From: Gammaproteobacteria bacterium
GTDB taxonomy: Bacteria; Pseudomonadota; Gammaproteobacteria; Xanthomonadales; SZUA-36
Length of the DNA: 42,735 nt
Direction of reading: 5' to 3'
Assembly: GCA_024277815.1 (NCBI GenBank)
Contig: JAJRUM010000018.1
Span: 1 to 42,735, forward strand
Numbering within the stretch: the stretch's first letter is position 1; each line of letters starts with the position of its first letter. The notes below the pieces were generated by a model. It saw nothing but the letters and a program-made list of their open reading frames with translations, made no database searches and had not been told where the DNA came from. This document shows positions 15,071 to 23,365 of this stretch, piece after piece. Made by a program: the position numbers and the translations under genes.

Positions 15071-17389
15071 CTACCTGCGCCGTCCACCCCCGCGACTCGC
15101 AGGGCTTGGTCGATTGCTCTGGTATGAATTACGTTGCTGATAGTGCTGCTGGTTACGGGTGGACGACCTGGTCCTTGAGTAACTTTGCCGATCCAGGCTG
15201 GAAGGCCTGTTGTAGCCGGAACCCGAGGACCTGTAAGCGCTCCCCTGGCCGTTATTGGTGTTCCGCTTCGCAAGCGAGGCACTGGCAGAAGGCCTGTTGT
15301 CATTGTTTGCTGGCCGATTCCCAGCCCCGCCGGCTGTATTCTGCCAACCTCCTGCATCCCGCTTTTGCCAACCACTATCGGTATTCCGATAAACATTGCC
15401 TTGTTTGTCAGCGAATACGTTGTTCTGCTTGGCAGGGCGTGGCGTTGTCGCTGCGCTGTTTCGTAATGCAGCAGCGTCTTTACCAGCAATACGATTGCTG
15501 GCATTGCCGCGATCCAACTGGCCCGCCTGCGATGCCACCCGATTTCGGGTATCACGGTTCATGGGTGCGTCACGGGTTTCCCTCACCTTGGCTCGCTGAG
15601 CTCCGTCACGGTACAAGTTGTTGTCCCGCACAGAAATCCTGGGACTGTTGATATTTATATTATTGATATTTATGTTGTTATTCCCGTAGTGCACTGGCCG
15701 GGGCCGATAGCCGCCAGGACCATAGCGACCGCCATGATGACCGCCATACCAACGGTGACCGTGGTGCCAATAACCACCAGAGTGAAAGCCGATCCGGAAC
15801 GGCCCCCAACCCCAGCTCAGGCCAAAACCCCATCCGGTCCAGGGGTTATAGGTGACGTGGAACCCCCAGGTGGCCTGGTGCGGGTAGTAGTAATAGGGTG
15901 ACACCCAGGGGCGGTAGTACCAGCCAGTGCCATACACAACCGTGGTGTTATAAACGTAACTGCCGGTGTAGCCGGGGGTATAGCCTACATACACCACCTC
16001 CGGTGTGCTGTCATAAATATAAACATACTTGACGTTATAAACCGGGCTTTCGGGCGGGATGGACCCCACTTCTTCAGGACGGCTTTCCGCCACTTCCCAT
16101 GGGCCCTTCGGTGTTGAACTAACGTACCATACAGCGTCTTCGACAAGGAAATACTGGTTACCGGATTTGATCACGGTTGAGCCGGTATTCTCAGCATAGG
16201 CCAGTCCGGTACCTTTGATCCCGTCAAACCGGGGCTCACCATCGTAACTGACTTCAATCTCGACCCTGCCCTTTTGTACCGCAGCTGTCTGTGGTATCTG
16301 CGCGTCCATGACCGCCTCGCGGGCCTCATCAGTTCCCGCAACATACACCCGCGATCCGGCCTGGCTGGAATCGGCAGGTATACTTTGAAAAGCTGCTGGC
16401 AATTTATCTGAAGCGGTATACACCCAGGGCCCCTGCATCGTTGACGACAGGTACCAGCGCCCTGATAAAACAATGTAGTACTTTTGCTGACTGACATGCA
16501 TAAAAATATCTGATGCAGAATTGGTGATAACCAGCAAATCATCAACCAGCGGTTCAAATGCTGCCTCTCCCTCGGTGACTATAAGCTCAGTCGGTCCGGT
16601 TACCACGACCAGCTCGGGGGCATTTTCGGCAGTGACCACTTCATCGCTGTCTTCCATCTTCGACTGATCAACCATGCCTTCAATATCTGTTGGCGGTTTG
16701 GTGATAAAACCGTACGGCCCCGTGGCTCTGTCTGCCTGGTACCAGACACCTTTGCCGGCGTTGAGGTAATAGACCTCTTTTTTTGGATCAACTATCAACG
16801 GGTAAGACGTGTTGATCACAGCCTTATAGAGTGAATTTTCAATATCCCTGAGAACGGGCTCACCATCAAGTGCAATCAATAATGACGGGTGACTCCGGTA
16901 AATAATGTCAGGCGGGTCCATTTTCAGGTTGTTGGCCACCGCAATTTGTTCCTCGGCGGCTTCCAGTGATGTCAGGAGATCATCAAGAGAGAAGTCAATT
17001 TTCCAACTGGGCAAGCCTTCTTTAATGGCCCGGTCAAACTCAGCCCCAATAGCCTCAGAGCCTTCGGGGAAGCGCGTGTCAGTGACCTTCAAGCTGACCA
17101 TACGCACCATGCGCTCGGTGCGATCAATTTCTACCCGGGATTCAAACCATGCAGCGCCAAATACGGGTTCGCTACTGCCGTTAGCTTTAAAAGAAACTGC
17201 TGCACGAAAGCTGAGCATATCCTTATCAAGTTCATCAACCTGCGGTTGGTAGATAGTCAGCGTGCCAGAATCGAGCGTCATCTCACGTGGCCAACTCAAC
17301 TCATCAGCCTGAACTGAAACCACTAATACTATATTTATAACAGTAAGATATAGATATTTTCTAATGTCTTTTAATACATTCATTTCCAT
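15071..17389 (-). CDS. Exported repeat protein (annotated elsewhere as carbohydrate-binding family V/XII-like), unknown function
   Basis: A 772-residue protein with an N-terminal signal sequence (about 10-28, KYLYLTVINIVLVVSVQA). Residues about 200-450 hold three imperfect copies of a WW-like unit with the pattern Y.L..G.WY.AS...GPW (VWYQADRATGPYGF, RWYLSSTMQGPWVY, VWYVSSTPKGPWEV). A Tyr/Trp/Gly/His-rich region follows (about 480-580, with YYRPWVSPYYYYPH and HHGHRWYGGHHGG), then an Asn/Ile tract (NNNININNININ), and an Arg/Ser/Asn-rich disordered tail ending RGGGRRR. No catalytic motif was recognised. The protein is probably periplasmic or outer-surface and matrix-like. ATG at 17389 or 17383 is the start; GCAGGTAA precedes them. 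Confidence 0.8.
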   Translation of the reverse strand: MEMNVLKDIRKYLYLTVINIVLVVSVQADELSWPREMTLDSGTLTIYQPQVDELDKDMLSFRAAVSFKANGSSEPVFGAAWFESRVEIDRTERMVRMVSLKVTDTRFPEGSEAIGAEFDRAIKEGLPSWKIDFSLDDLLTSLEAAEEQIAVANNLKMDPPDIIYRSHPSLLIALDGEPVLRDIENSLYKAVINTSYPLIVDPKKEVYYLNAGKGVWYQADRATGPYGFITKPPTDIEGMVDQSKMEDSDEVVTAENAPELVVVTGPTELIVTEGEAAFEPLVDDLLVITNSASDIFMHVSQQKYYIVLSGRWYLSSTMQGPWVYTASDKLPAAFQSIPADSSQAGSRVYVAGTDEAREAVMDAQIPQTAAVQKGRVEIEVSYDGEPRFDGIKGTGLAYAENTGSTVIKSGNQYFLVEDAVWYVSSTPKGPWEVAESRPEEVGSIPPESPVYNVKYVYIYDSTPEVVYVGYTPGYTGSYVYNTTVVYGTGWYYRPWVSPYYYYPHQATWGFHVTYNPWTGWGFGLSWGWGPFRIGFHSGGYWHHGHRWYGGHHGGRYGPGGYRPRPVHYGNNNININNININSPRISVRDNNLYRDGAQRAKVRETRDAPMNRDTRNRVASQAGQLDRGNASNRIAGKDAAALRNSAATTPRPAKQNNVFADKQGNVYRNTDSGWQKRDAGGWQNTAGGAGNRPANNDNRPSASASLAKRNTNNGQGSAYRSSGSGYNRPSSLDRQSYSRTRSSTRNQQHYQQRNSYQSNRPSPASRGGGRRR

Positions 17390-17437
17390 TTACCTGCAAG
17401 GCCTGCCTGTTGCAGGCAAAATCCCGGAAAGAGCGGT

Positions 17438-17639
17438 TTAAGAATCATGCTCAAGATGGTGGCATGCTCTTTTTTCCATATATTGTTTAGCCAAGTATTC
17501 AAGTATACCTAACGGAACTGAACCGCTGGTTAATAAAACATTGTGGAACTCACGGGTATCGTATCTGTCTCCCGGCTCTGTCCGTGCCAGATCACGCAAT
17601 TCCAGAATCCTGATCATGCCGACCTTTATACGCCAGTGC
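17438..17639 (-). pseudogene. C-terminal relic of a DUF885 family gene
   Basis: Between the 772-residue gene and msrQ the leftward strand encodes a recognisable DUF885 C-terminus. ALAYK at 17639-17625 is followed, after a one-base shift at the AAA of 17625-17627, by VGMIRILELRDLARTEPG, then DRYDTREFHNVLLTSG, SVPLGILEYLAKQYM, and a TAA at 17438-17440. It parallels residues 548-600 of the intact DUF885 protein at 4418-6241 (ALAYKIG, FDIRKFHDEVLGQGALPL). The remaining 90 percent of the gene is absent; homology begins within 5 bases of the msrQ stop. A 59-codon frame from ATG 17617 remains open but has no catalytic part. Confidence 0.8.
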
Positions 17640-17643
17640 CGTA

Positions 17644-18261
17644 CTAACTTTGCTTGTTTAACTGGCTGCGCCAGGCGTAGACACGGTACCCCAACAGCAC
17701 AGCCAAAACTAACGCGTAGACAGTGGAATCCAGCGTATCAAGTTTGACCTGCCAATAAAAATGCCAACTGCCGGCAATCGCCACCACGTAGACCAGACGG
17801 TGTAGTTTTTGCCAGCGCTTCCCCAGCCTGCGCATCATGCCCCGGGTAGAAGTCGCCGCCAGCGGTAGTAACAGCGTCAGCCCCAGCACACCGAGGGTAA
17901 TGTAGGGCCGCTTGATGATGTCTTCGGCGATGGCACTGAAATCCAGACTCTGGTCTAAAACCGCGTAAACAGTGAAATGAAGCAGAATGTAAAAAAAAGC
18001 CAGCAAGCCGAGCATACGCCGGAACCTCAACAGCCACCCCCACCCCGTCAGACGCCGGAGCGGCGTGACGGCAAGCGTGAGAAGCATAAACTTCAGACCC
18101 CAGCGGCCCAGTTCGTGCAATAGTGTTTCAATCGGGTTTGCGCCAAGCCCGGGAGACGTCAATTCGAAGGCTCTAAGCACCAGCAATATGAATGGCGAGA
18201 GACCGGCCAGCAACACCACCGGCTTGGTTAGCCGGTAGAAGGCCTTTGATCCTGGCGTCAT
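17644..18261 (-). CDS. msrQ: MsrQ, haem-binding membrane subunit of periplasmic methionine sulfoxide reductase
   Basis: Inner-membrane b-type cytochrome (YedZ) that passes quinol or flavin electrons to MsrP. It has 205 residues with six hydrophobic segments, close to E. coli MsrQ (211). Haem-ligand candidates are H95 (ILLHFTVY), H154 (WQKLHRLVY) and H167 (GSWHFYW), equivalent to the family's conserved histidines. It starts 3 bases after the msrP stop on the same strand, so the two form an operon with msrP first. The stop codon directly abuts the DUF885 relic. Confidence 0.95.
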   Translation of the reverse strand: MTPGSKAFYRLTKPVVLLAGLSPFILLVLRAFELTSPGLGANPIETLLHELGRWGLKFMLLTLAVTPLRRLTGWGWLLRFRRMLGLLAFFYILLHFTVYAVLDQSLDFSAIAEDIIKRPYITLGVLGLTLLLPLAATSTRGMMRRLGKRWQKLHRLVYVVAIAGSWHFYWQVKLDTLDSTVYALVLAVLLGYRVYAWRSQLNKQS

Positions 18262-18264
18262 TGC

Positions 18265-19230
18265 CTAGTAGTTCTTCCGCAGATCCATGCCCGCATATAA
18301 AGAAGCGACCTGCTCACCATAGCCGTTAAACATAAGTGTCGGTTTTTTGCCGGCGAACAAGCCGGCACCAATCGGGCGCTCCCGCGCCTGGCTCCAACGT
18401 GGATGCGGGACCTCCGGGTTTACATTGGCATAAAAACCATACTCGGATGGCGTCGCCTGCTGCCAACTGCTGCGCGGTTGTGTGCGGGTGAAATTGATCT
18501 CTGCAATGGCCTTGATACTTTTGAAGCCATATTTCCAGGGTACAACCAGGCGCATGGGAGCACCGTTCTGGTTCGGCAGTTCGCGCCCGTAGAGGCCGAC
18601 CGCAATCAAGGTTAATGGATGCATGGCTTCAGCCATGGTCAGGCCTTCTTCGTAAGGCCAGTTTAAAGTCCTGCGCCGTTGGCCAGGCATCCGGTCAGGA
18701 TCATATAATGTCCTGAAGTTCACGAATCTGGCATCTGAATTGGGCTGCAGGCGCTCAATGATACTGGCCAGCGGGATACCCACCCACGGGATTATCATTG
18801 ACCAGGCCTCGACGCAGCGCAGGCGATAGATACGCTCTTCCAGTCTGTGCCTTGAGACCAGGTCTTCATAGGCGTAGGTGCCGGGCTTGTCACACTCCCC
18901 GCCGACCTTGACAGTCCACGGCAGAGGCGCAAAATCCCTCGCCCGCCGCGCCGGATCCGCTTTACCCGTACCAAACTCATAGTAATTGTTGTACCCGGTC
19001 ACGTCAGCCCAGGAGTTTGGCTGCTGATCAGTGCTGAACGGACTCCTGGTAACACCAGGCAGCAGCTTGCCGCTGGCACCGGGAACTGCTTCCGAGGCCT
19101 TCAGTGGTGGGCTCAGTATTGCTCCAAGTGTTGCAACCCCCGCAGCCTTGAGCAACTGCCGCCGACGCAGGTAAACCGACTCGGCTGTTATCTCAGATGA
19201 CAATATATCACTGGCTTGTTTGATCAGCAT
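18265..19230 (-). CDS. msrP: MsrP, periplasmic molybdopterin methionine sulfoxide reductase subunit
   Basis: Catalytic subunit (YedY) that repairs oxidised methionine in envelope proteins. The start is set at the ATG at 19230 (321 residues): this gives a Tat signal peptide of normal position, with [10 protein letters not shown] at 22-31 and a hydrophobic stretch to about 41. The molybdenum-ligating cysteine is C139 in [10 protein letters not shown]. Blocks typical of the sulfite-oxidase fold include [10 protein letters not shown] and [15 protein letters not shown]. It leads the msrP-msrQ unit and diverges from a MATE transporter gene. Confidence 0.95.
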   Translation of the reverse strand: MLIKQASDILSSEITAESVYLRRRQLLKAAGVATLGAILSPPLKASEAVPGASGKLLPGVTRSPFSTDQQPNSWADVTGYNNYYEFGTGKADPARRARDFAPLPWTVKVGGECDKPGTYAYEDLVSRHRLEERIYRLRCVEAWSMIIPWVGIPLASIIERLQPNSDARFVNFRTLYDPDRMPGQRRRTLNWPYEEGLTMAEAMHPLTLIAVGLYGRELPNQNGAPMRLVVPWKYGFKSIKAIAEINFTRTQPRSSWQQATPSEYGFYANVNPEVPHPRWSQARERPIGAGLFAGKKPTLMFNGYGEQVASLYAGMDLRKNY

Positions 19231-19368
19231 AAATCCACACTCTCCGTAAAGTTTTTGATGGCCCGGAAAGATTGACCGGACGTGGTCACGAATCATTGCA
19301 AAAAAGTCACACTTATTATGGCATGCACCGTTATTATGGGCTTTGCCAATTTACACAGTTTCATTGCC

Positions 19369-20703
19369 ATGCCCACTTCCCACAGCAGCGACCGGAACCC
19401 GCACCGGACCATCATTGCCATTGCCTTTCCGGCAATCCTCGCAAACTCTTCTGCGCCGCTGGTGGGGCTGGTGGACACCTGGGCTATTGGCCACCTGCCG
19501 GATCCCGGCTATCTGGCAGCGATTGGACTCGGCAGTGTCATTTTCAATTTTGTCCTGTGGGCTTTTGGATTTCTGAGAATGGGGACCACTGGCATCATTG
19601 CCCAGGCCCGCGGCAAGGATGATATTGAACTGATGGTGACCGGTATCTGGCGCAGCATTGCGCTGGCAATGCTACTGGGGCTGGCGCTGCTGGTTTTGCA
19701 GGACCTCATTTTGCTCCTTGCCCTCAAAGCACTGACGCCCCCGGATGCTGTTGTCGGACTGGCGAGCCAGTATTTCAAAATACGCATATGGGCCACCCCG
19801 GCCGCGCTGCTGATCTATGCAGTCTCCGGTGTCCTTTTCGGGCTCGCACGTACCCGCGCAGTACTGGTGCAGCAACTGGTTCTGAATATCACCAATGCGG
19901 TACTCAACGTAGTCTTTGTTGTCGGACTGGGGCTCGGTGTTGCGGGTGTTGCCTGGGGAACACTGATTGCCCAGTGGCTGGCCGCCGTACTGGGCGTCTG
20001 GTTACTGGTAAGAATATTCGGCCTGCAAGCCCTGTTGGCAGGCTTGAGAAACAGGCAGACCTGGCTATTGTCGGGCTTTAGAAGGCTGGTTGCGATCAAT
20101 GGCTTTATTTTTATCCGCACAATTCTGTTGATGACCGCCCTGTCACTCATCATGCGCATTGCCGGTACATTGGGTGAAGTAGAAATGGCGGCCAGCCACG
20201 TGGTCATGCAATACATGCTGCTGATATCACTGGGACTTGATGGCTTTGCACATGCAACCGAGGCACAGGCGGGAGCCGCATGGGGCAATGGCCAGGCAAA
20301 CGATTTTCGCCGCTGGCTAAAACTGACCAGTATATGGGCGGTGGCAGCAAGCCTGGTATACGCCTCAGGCTTTTACTTCGGCGGTAACGGAATAACCGCT
20401 TTATTGACAGATTTGCCCGAGGTGCGTGCAGCAGTGGAGTCACTGATGCCGCTGGTTATCATGCTGCCAGTGGTTGCCGTCGCCTGCTATCAGTTTGATG
20501 GTGTGTACATCGCCGCCACTGCCGGTGCTGCCATGATGGCCACCATGGGGATTGCTTTCATCATTTACCTGTTAGTCCTGAAACCCATGACCAGCAACTG
20601 GGGTCTGGAAGGGCTGTGGGCAGCAGTTTTGGTATTCATGGCTATGCGAGGCATAGCTCAGGCCATCTGGTACCCAAGGCTGGAAGCCCGACTTCACCAC
20701 TAA
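19369..20703 (+). CDS. dinF: MATE family efflux transporter, DinF type
   Basis: Inner-membrane cation-coupled multidrug exporter, 444 residues with about 12 hydrophobic helices. The N-terminus IAFPAILANSSAPLVGLVDTWAIGHL and the GFLRMGTTGIIAQARG segment are the signatures of the DinF subgroup. The start is uncertain: ATG 19369 gives the length usual for DinF but has a weak Shine-Dalgarno, while ATGs at 19282 and 19318 would add residues and reach toward the divergent msrP. No LexA box was recognised upstream, although dinF of E. coli is SOS-controlled. A hairpin follows at 20712-20742. Confidence 0.88.
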   Translation: MPTSHSSDRNPHRTIIAIAFPAILANSSAPLVGLVDTWAIGHLPDPGYLAAIGLGSVIFNFVLWAFGFLRMGTTGIIAQARGKDDIELMVTGIWRSIALAMLLGLALLVLQDLILLLALKALTPPDAVVGLASQYFKIRIWATPAALLIYAVSGVLFGLARTRAVLVQQLVLNITNAVLNVVFVVGLGLGVAGVAWGTLIAQWLAAVLGVWLLVRIFGLQALLAGLRNRQTWLLSGFRRLVAINGFIFIRTILLMTALSLIMRIAGTLGEVEMAASHVVMQYMLLISLGLDGFAHATEAQAGAAWGNGQANDFRRWLKLTSIWAVAASLVYASGFYFGGNGITALLTDLPEVRAAVESLMPLVIMLPVVAVACYQFDGVYIAATAGAAMMATMGIAFIIYLLVLKPMTSNWGLEGLWAAVLVFMAMRGIAQAIWYPRLEARLHH

Positions 20704-20711
20704 ACAGACAT

Positions 20712-20742
20712 AAAAAAAGCCCGGCAGTTTGACCTGCCGGGC
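20712..20742 (-). terminator. Intrinsic terminator of the OmpA/TSP3 gene
   Basis: A 9-bp GC-rich stem (20719-20727 with 20734-20742) with a TTTGAC loop, followed leftward by seven T (complement of 20718-20712). Rightward there is no U-tract, so it mainly serves the leftward gene; the MATE gene stop lies only 8 bases before it. The stem is nearly the same as that of the terminator at 32658-32690. Confidence 0.85.
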
Positions 20743-20770
20743 CTGGTTGGCAATGAAGCCGGTTTACTCT

Positions 20771-21688
20771 CTAGTGGCGCAACTCAACACGCCGGTTAGC
20801 TGCGCGGCCCGCTTCCGTTCCGTTGTCAGCAACTGGCTGGGTCTCGCCATAACCCTTCACCGTAATATTATCGGCATTCGCACCGTGTGCGATCAGGTAA
20901 TCGGCCACTGCCTGGGCCCGACGTTCGGACAGGCCAAGGTTATATTCATCATTACCCTGACTGTCAGTATGCCCGGCAATTTCAACTTTCATGTCTGAGT
21001 GGCGCTTCATGATTTTCACGCCTTCATCCAGAGTAGCCGTCGATCCAGGAGTCAACGTGGCAGAATCAAACTCGAATGTGAGATGGTCGAACTTATAGGC
21101 ATCAGCCAGCGCGCAACCGGTGTTGTTTACCGGAGTGCCGCGAGGTGTATCCGGGCATTTGTCCATGCTGTCTACAACGCCATCACCATCACTGTCGAGC
21201 TCACAACCGTGATTGTCAACCTGTGCACCCGCGGGTGTTCCAGGGCAGTTATCACGGCTGTCTGGGACTCCATCGCCGTCACTGTCAACTTCACAACCAC
21301 GTGCATCTACGCGCGCACCTTTGGTGGTCCCCGGACATTCGTCCAGACGGTCATAGACGCCATCGCCGTCGCTGTCAATTTCGCAACCACGCGCATCAAC
21401 AATGCCACCCGCCGGAGTTCCCGGGCAGTCGTCCTTATAATTTCTCACGCCATCAAGATCTGTATCTTTCATCGCGCAAATTGCACCACCAATAGCGAAG
21501 CCACCTACGGCACCTGTCATCGCTTTGTCAAAATCATCCGGAGCTCCAGCAGCGATACCTAACGCAGCACCACCCGCAGCACAGGCTCCCCACTGGTCGT
21601 ACCATGCTGATTTACCCGGGCTTGAAGCACAAGCGCTGAGAAATAACGACAGAATGATCGCAACCACACCCAATTTAAAATGTTTCAC
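20771..21688 (-). CDS. OmpA family lipoprotein with thrombospondin type 3 (TSP3) repeats
   Basis: Outer-membrane lipoprotein anchoring the envelope to peptidoglycan. The start is GTG at 21688, preceded by GGAGG at 9 bases. The signal peptide ends in the lipobox LSAC with C20. A Gly/Ala-rich segment (33-70, GAALGIAAG, AVGGFAIGG) resembles a glycine-zipper. Four 30-residue TSP3 calcium-binding repeats span 75-194, each with a D-x-D-x-D-G-V..D..C pattern. The OmpA C-terminal domain (about 200-305) carries GHTDSQGNDEYN and the peptidoglycan-binding NRRVEL end. At 305 residues it is typical of this architecture. Monocistronic, with its own terminator. Confidence 0.93.
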   Translation of the reverse strand: MKHFKLGVVAIILSLFLSACASSPGKSAWYDQWGACAAGGAALGIAAGAPDDFDKAMTGAVGGFAIGGAICAMKDTDLDGVRNYKDDCPGTPAGGIVDARGCEIDSDGDGVYDRLDECPGTTKGARVDARGCEVDSDGDGVPDSRDNCPGTPAGAQVDNHGCELDSDGDGVVDSMDKCPDTPRGTPVNNTGCALADAYKFDHLTFEFDSATLTPGSTATLDEGVKIMKRHSDMKVEIAGHTDSQGNDEYNLGLSERRAQAVADYLIAHGANADNITVKGYGETQPVADNGTEAGRAANRRVELRH

Positions 21689-21942
21689 TACTTTTTTCCT
21701 CCAGTTTGTGAACTCTCAATCCACTTCCAACAAGTATTATATATGATTCACGGTGAAAATCGCGATGACTAACAGTAGTATGCTCTGGTATTGTCGTAAG
21801 CCTGATCGCAGCAACACAGTATGCAGCATATTTCTAAACAACGCTCTCCCTGAATGGCGAATATGACAGGCCTGATTCAAGCAACTCACTGTCATTGTTT
21901 CGCATGACTTAATCTTATCACCGACTGCACGTATAATAGAGG
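21689..21942. other. Divergent intergenic region, no gene seen
   Basis: It holds the leftward promoter of the OmpA/TSP3 gene, with a TATAAT read leftward at 21741-21736 (plus-strand 21736-21741), 48 bases from the GTG, but no clear -35. The middle part (about 21750-21900) has no credible frame, repeat or hairpin that I could support. Confidence 0.5.
21909..21937 (+). promoter_or_regulatory. Candidate sigma-70 promoter for the pirin gene
   Basis: A perfect TATAAT at 21932-21937 sits 17 bases after TTAATC (21909-21914), a poor -35. Transcription would begin near 21944, giving a 50-base leader with GGAGA before the ATG at 21994. Confidence 0.5.
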
Positions 21943-21993
21943 TTGAGCAGAAAAATTATTCAAAGCTCATCATTGCGTAGCACGGAGACACAT

Positions 21994-22668
21994 ATGAATA
22001 TCATCCAACGGAATTCTCTACGTAGGGGAGGATTTGCCGGACTGCGCGAAACACGCCTGGTAATGAGCCCCAGGATATTCAAGGGCCAGCGCGAGACTGG
22101 AACATCACCTGGCCTGGGCCGTCTGGTCTATCTTGCCGATGCCCGTTTTATGCCCCTGGGCGAAACACGCATGCATGCGCACAAAGAAATTGATGTGATT
22201 TCTGTCATGGTAGAGGGTCGCGTCCAGCATGAGGGTTCGCTGCACGGAGGCCAGGAACTGAACGCTGACGCCATTCAGGTCCAGCGCGCCGGTAGTGAAG
22301 GGTTCACGCATAATGAAATTAACCCGGACAACGTCAAGAACCGGATGATCCAGCTTTGGGTGCTCCCGGAGGCACCGGGTGAAGCGGCAGCTTATCAGGT
22401 GTTTGAGTCGAAGCCCGGTGAACGCAAACGGATATATGGGGGACTTCCCGAGCAGGATGAGACCATTGCCGCGCGCACCATCATCGAAGTTGCACAACTC
22501 GATAAAGGCGAGCAACTGGAACAACCCGGCAAAAGCCTCATCTACATGACCATCGGTGAAGGCAGCAACGATGGACTGGCTGTCAAGGAAGGCGATCTGA
22601 TCGAATCCACTGATTTCAGTTTCACCGCCACCGGAAACAGCAAGCTGATTATTATCTATGAGCAGTGA
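21994..22668 (+). CDS. Pirin family protein (YhhW-like)
   Basis: Bicupin metal protein of 224 residues. The ATG at 21994 is chosen for its GGAGA Shine-Dalgarno; the longer reading from 21943 adds 17 unlikely residues. The first cupin carries the iron-binding pattern MHAHKEIDVISVMVEG with a second histidine/glutamate pair in FTHNEINPD, as in pirin and in E. coli YhhW, which has quercetinase activity. Biological substrates in most bacteria are unknown. It is followed 34 bases later by a sulfotransferase gene on the same strand, but a shared function is not evident. Confidence 0.9.
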   Translation: MNIIQRNSLRRGGFAGLRETRLVMSPRIFKGQRETGTSPGLGRLVYLADARFMPLGETRMHAHKEIDVISVMVEGRVQHEGSLHGGQELNADAIQVQRAGSEGFTHNEINPDNVKNRMIQLWVLPEAPGEAAAYQVFESKPGERKRIYGGLPEQDETIAARTIIEVAQLDKGEQLEQPGKSLIYMTIGEGSNDGLAVKEGDLIESTDFSFTATGNSKLIIIYEQ

Positions 22669-22702
22669 CTGATACCTGCTCCACCCGTAACGAGTAGTCA
22701 TT

Positions 22703-23335
22703 GTGCTGATTTCCGACAGCCACAAATTTGTATTCCTGCGCATGCGCAAAGTTGCCAGCACCAGTATGAAAACCATTCTGCTGCCGCTGTGCATACCAAG
22801 GCCAGCGGGCAAGCTTGCCCACCTTAAAAGCCGCGCCCGGCTGGAATGGGACTACCGAAAATATGTTTTTCGCGCGCACGATGATATTCGTTCAGCCCAA
22901 CGCCGCATGCCAAAAGAGAAATTTGAGCAGTACTTTAAATTTGCCTTCGTGCGCAATCCCTGGGAAAGACTGGTGTCTGAGTATGAGTATCTGCTGGGCA
23001 GGCCAACCCACGGACGCCATGCACAGGTAAAAAAACTGGGCAACTTCAAAAAGTTTATCCAGATGCAAATACCGCGCAGTGATGCCTACCAGATCAATAT
23101 GCTATGCAGCAGGCAAGGCAAATTGCTGGTTGATTTTATCGGCAAACTGGAAAACCAGCAGCACGACTGGCAAATCGTCTGCACGCGGATCGGCATACCC
23201 TACCATCCTTTGCCACGGAAAAACACGACCCGGCATAAACCTTTTCAGGATTACTATGATGCTGAAAGCAGGCAACTGGTTGCCCTTCATTGGCGCCGGG
23301 AAATTAAACTGTTCGGTTACGAATTCAACAATTAG
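22703..23335 (+). CDS. Sulfotransferase family protein
   Basis: Predicted PAPS-dependent sulfotransferase (type 2 family), 210 residues. The 5'-phosphosulfate loop is FLRMRKVASTSMK (11-23), with the catalytic-loop lysine region RKVASTS. The 3'-phosphate site is FVRNPWERLVSEYEY (82-96). The C-terminal block HKPFQDYYDAESRQLV followed by LFGYEF is shared with the second sulfotransferase at 25644. The start is a GTG at 22703, with no strong ribosome site. The acceptor (polysaccharide, lipid or small molecule) cannot be inferred. Confidence 0.85.
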   Translation: MLISDSHKFVFLRMRKVASTSMKTILLPLCIPRPAGKLAHLKSRARLEWDYRKYVFRAHDDIRSAQRRMPKEKFEQYFKFAFVRNPWERLVSEYEYLLGRPTHGRHAQVKKLGNFKKFIQMQIPRSDAYQINMLCSRQGKLLVDFIGKLENQQHDWQIVCTRIGIPYHPLPRKNTTRHKPFQDYYDAESRQLVALHWRREIKLFGYEFNN

Positions 23336-23365
23336 GCAGCTGTCTTTTCCACGCCGCCAACCCCA

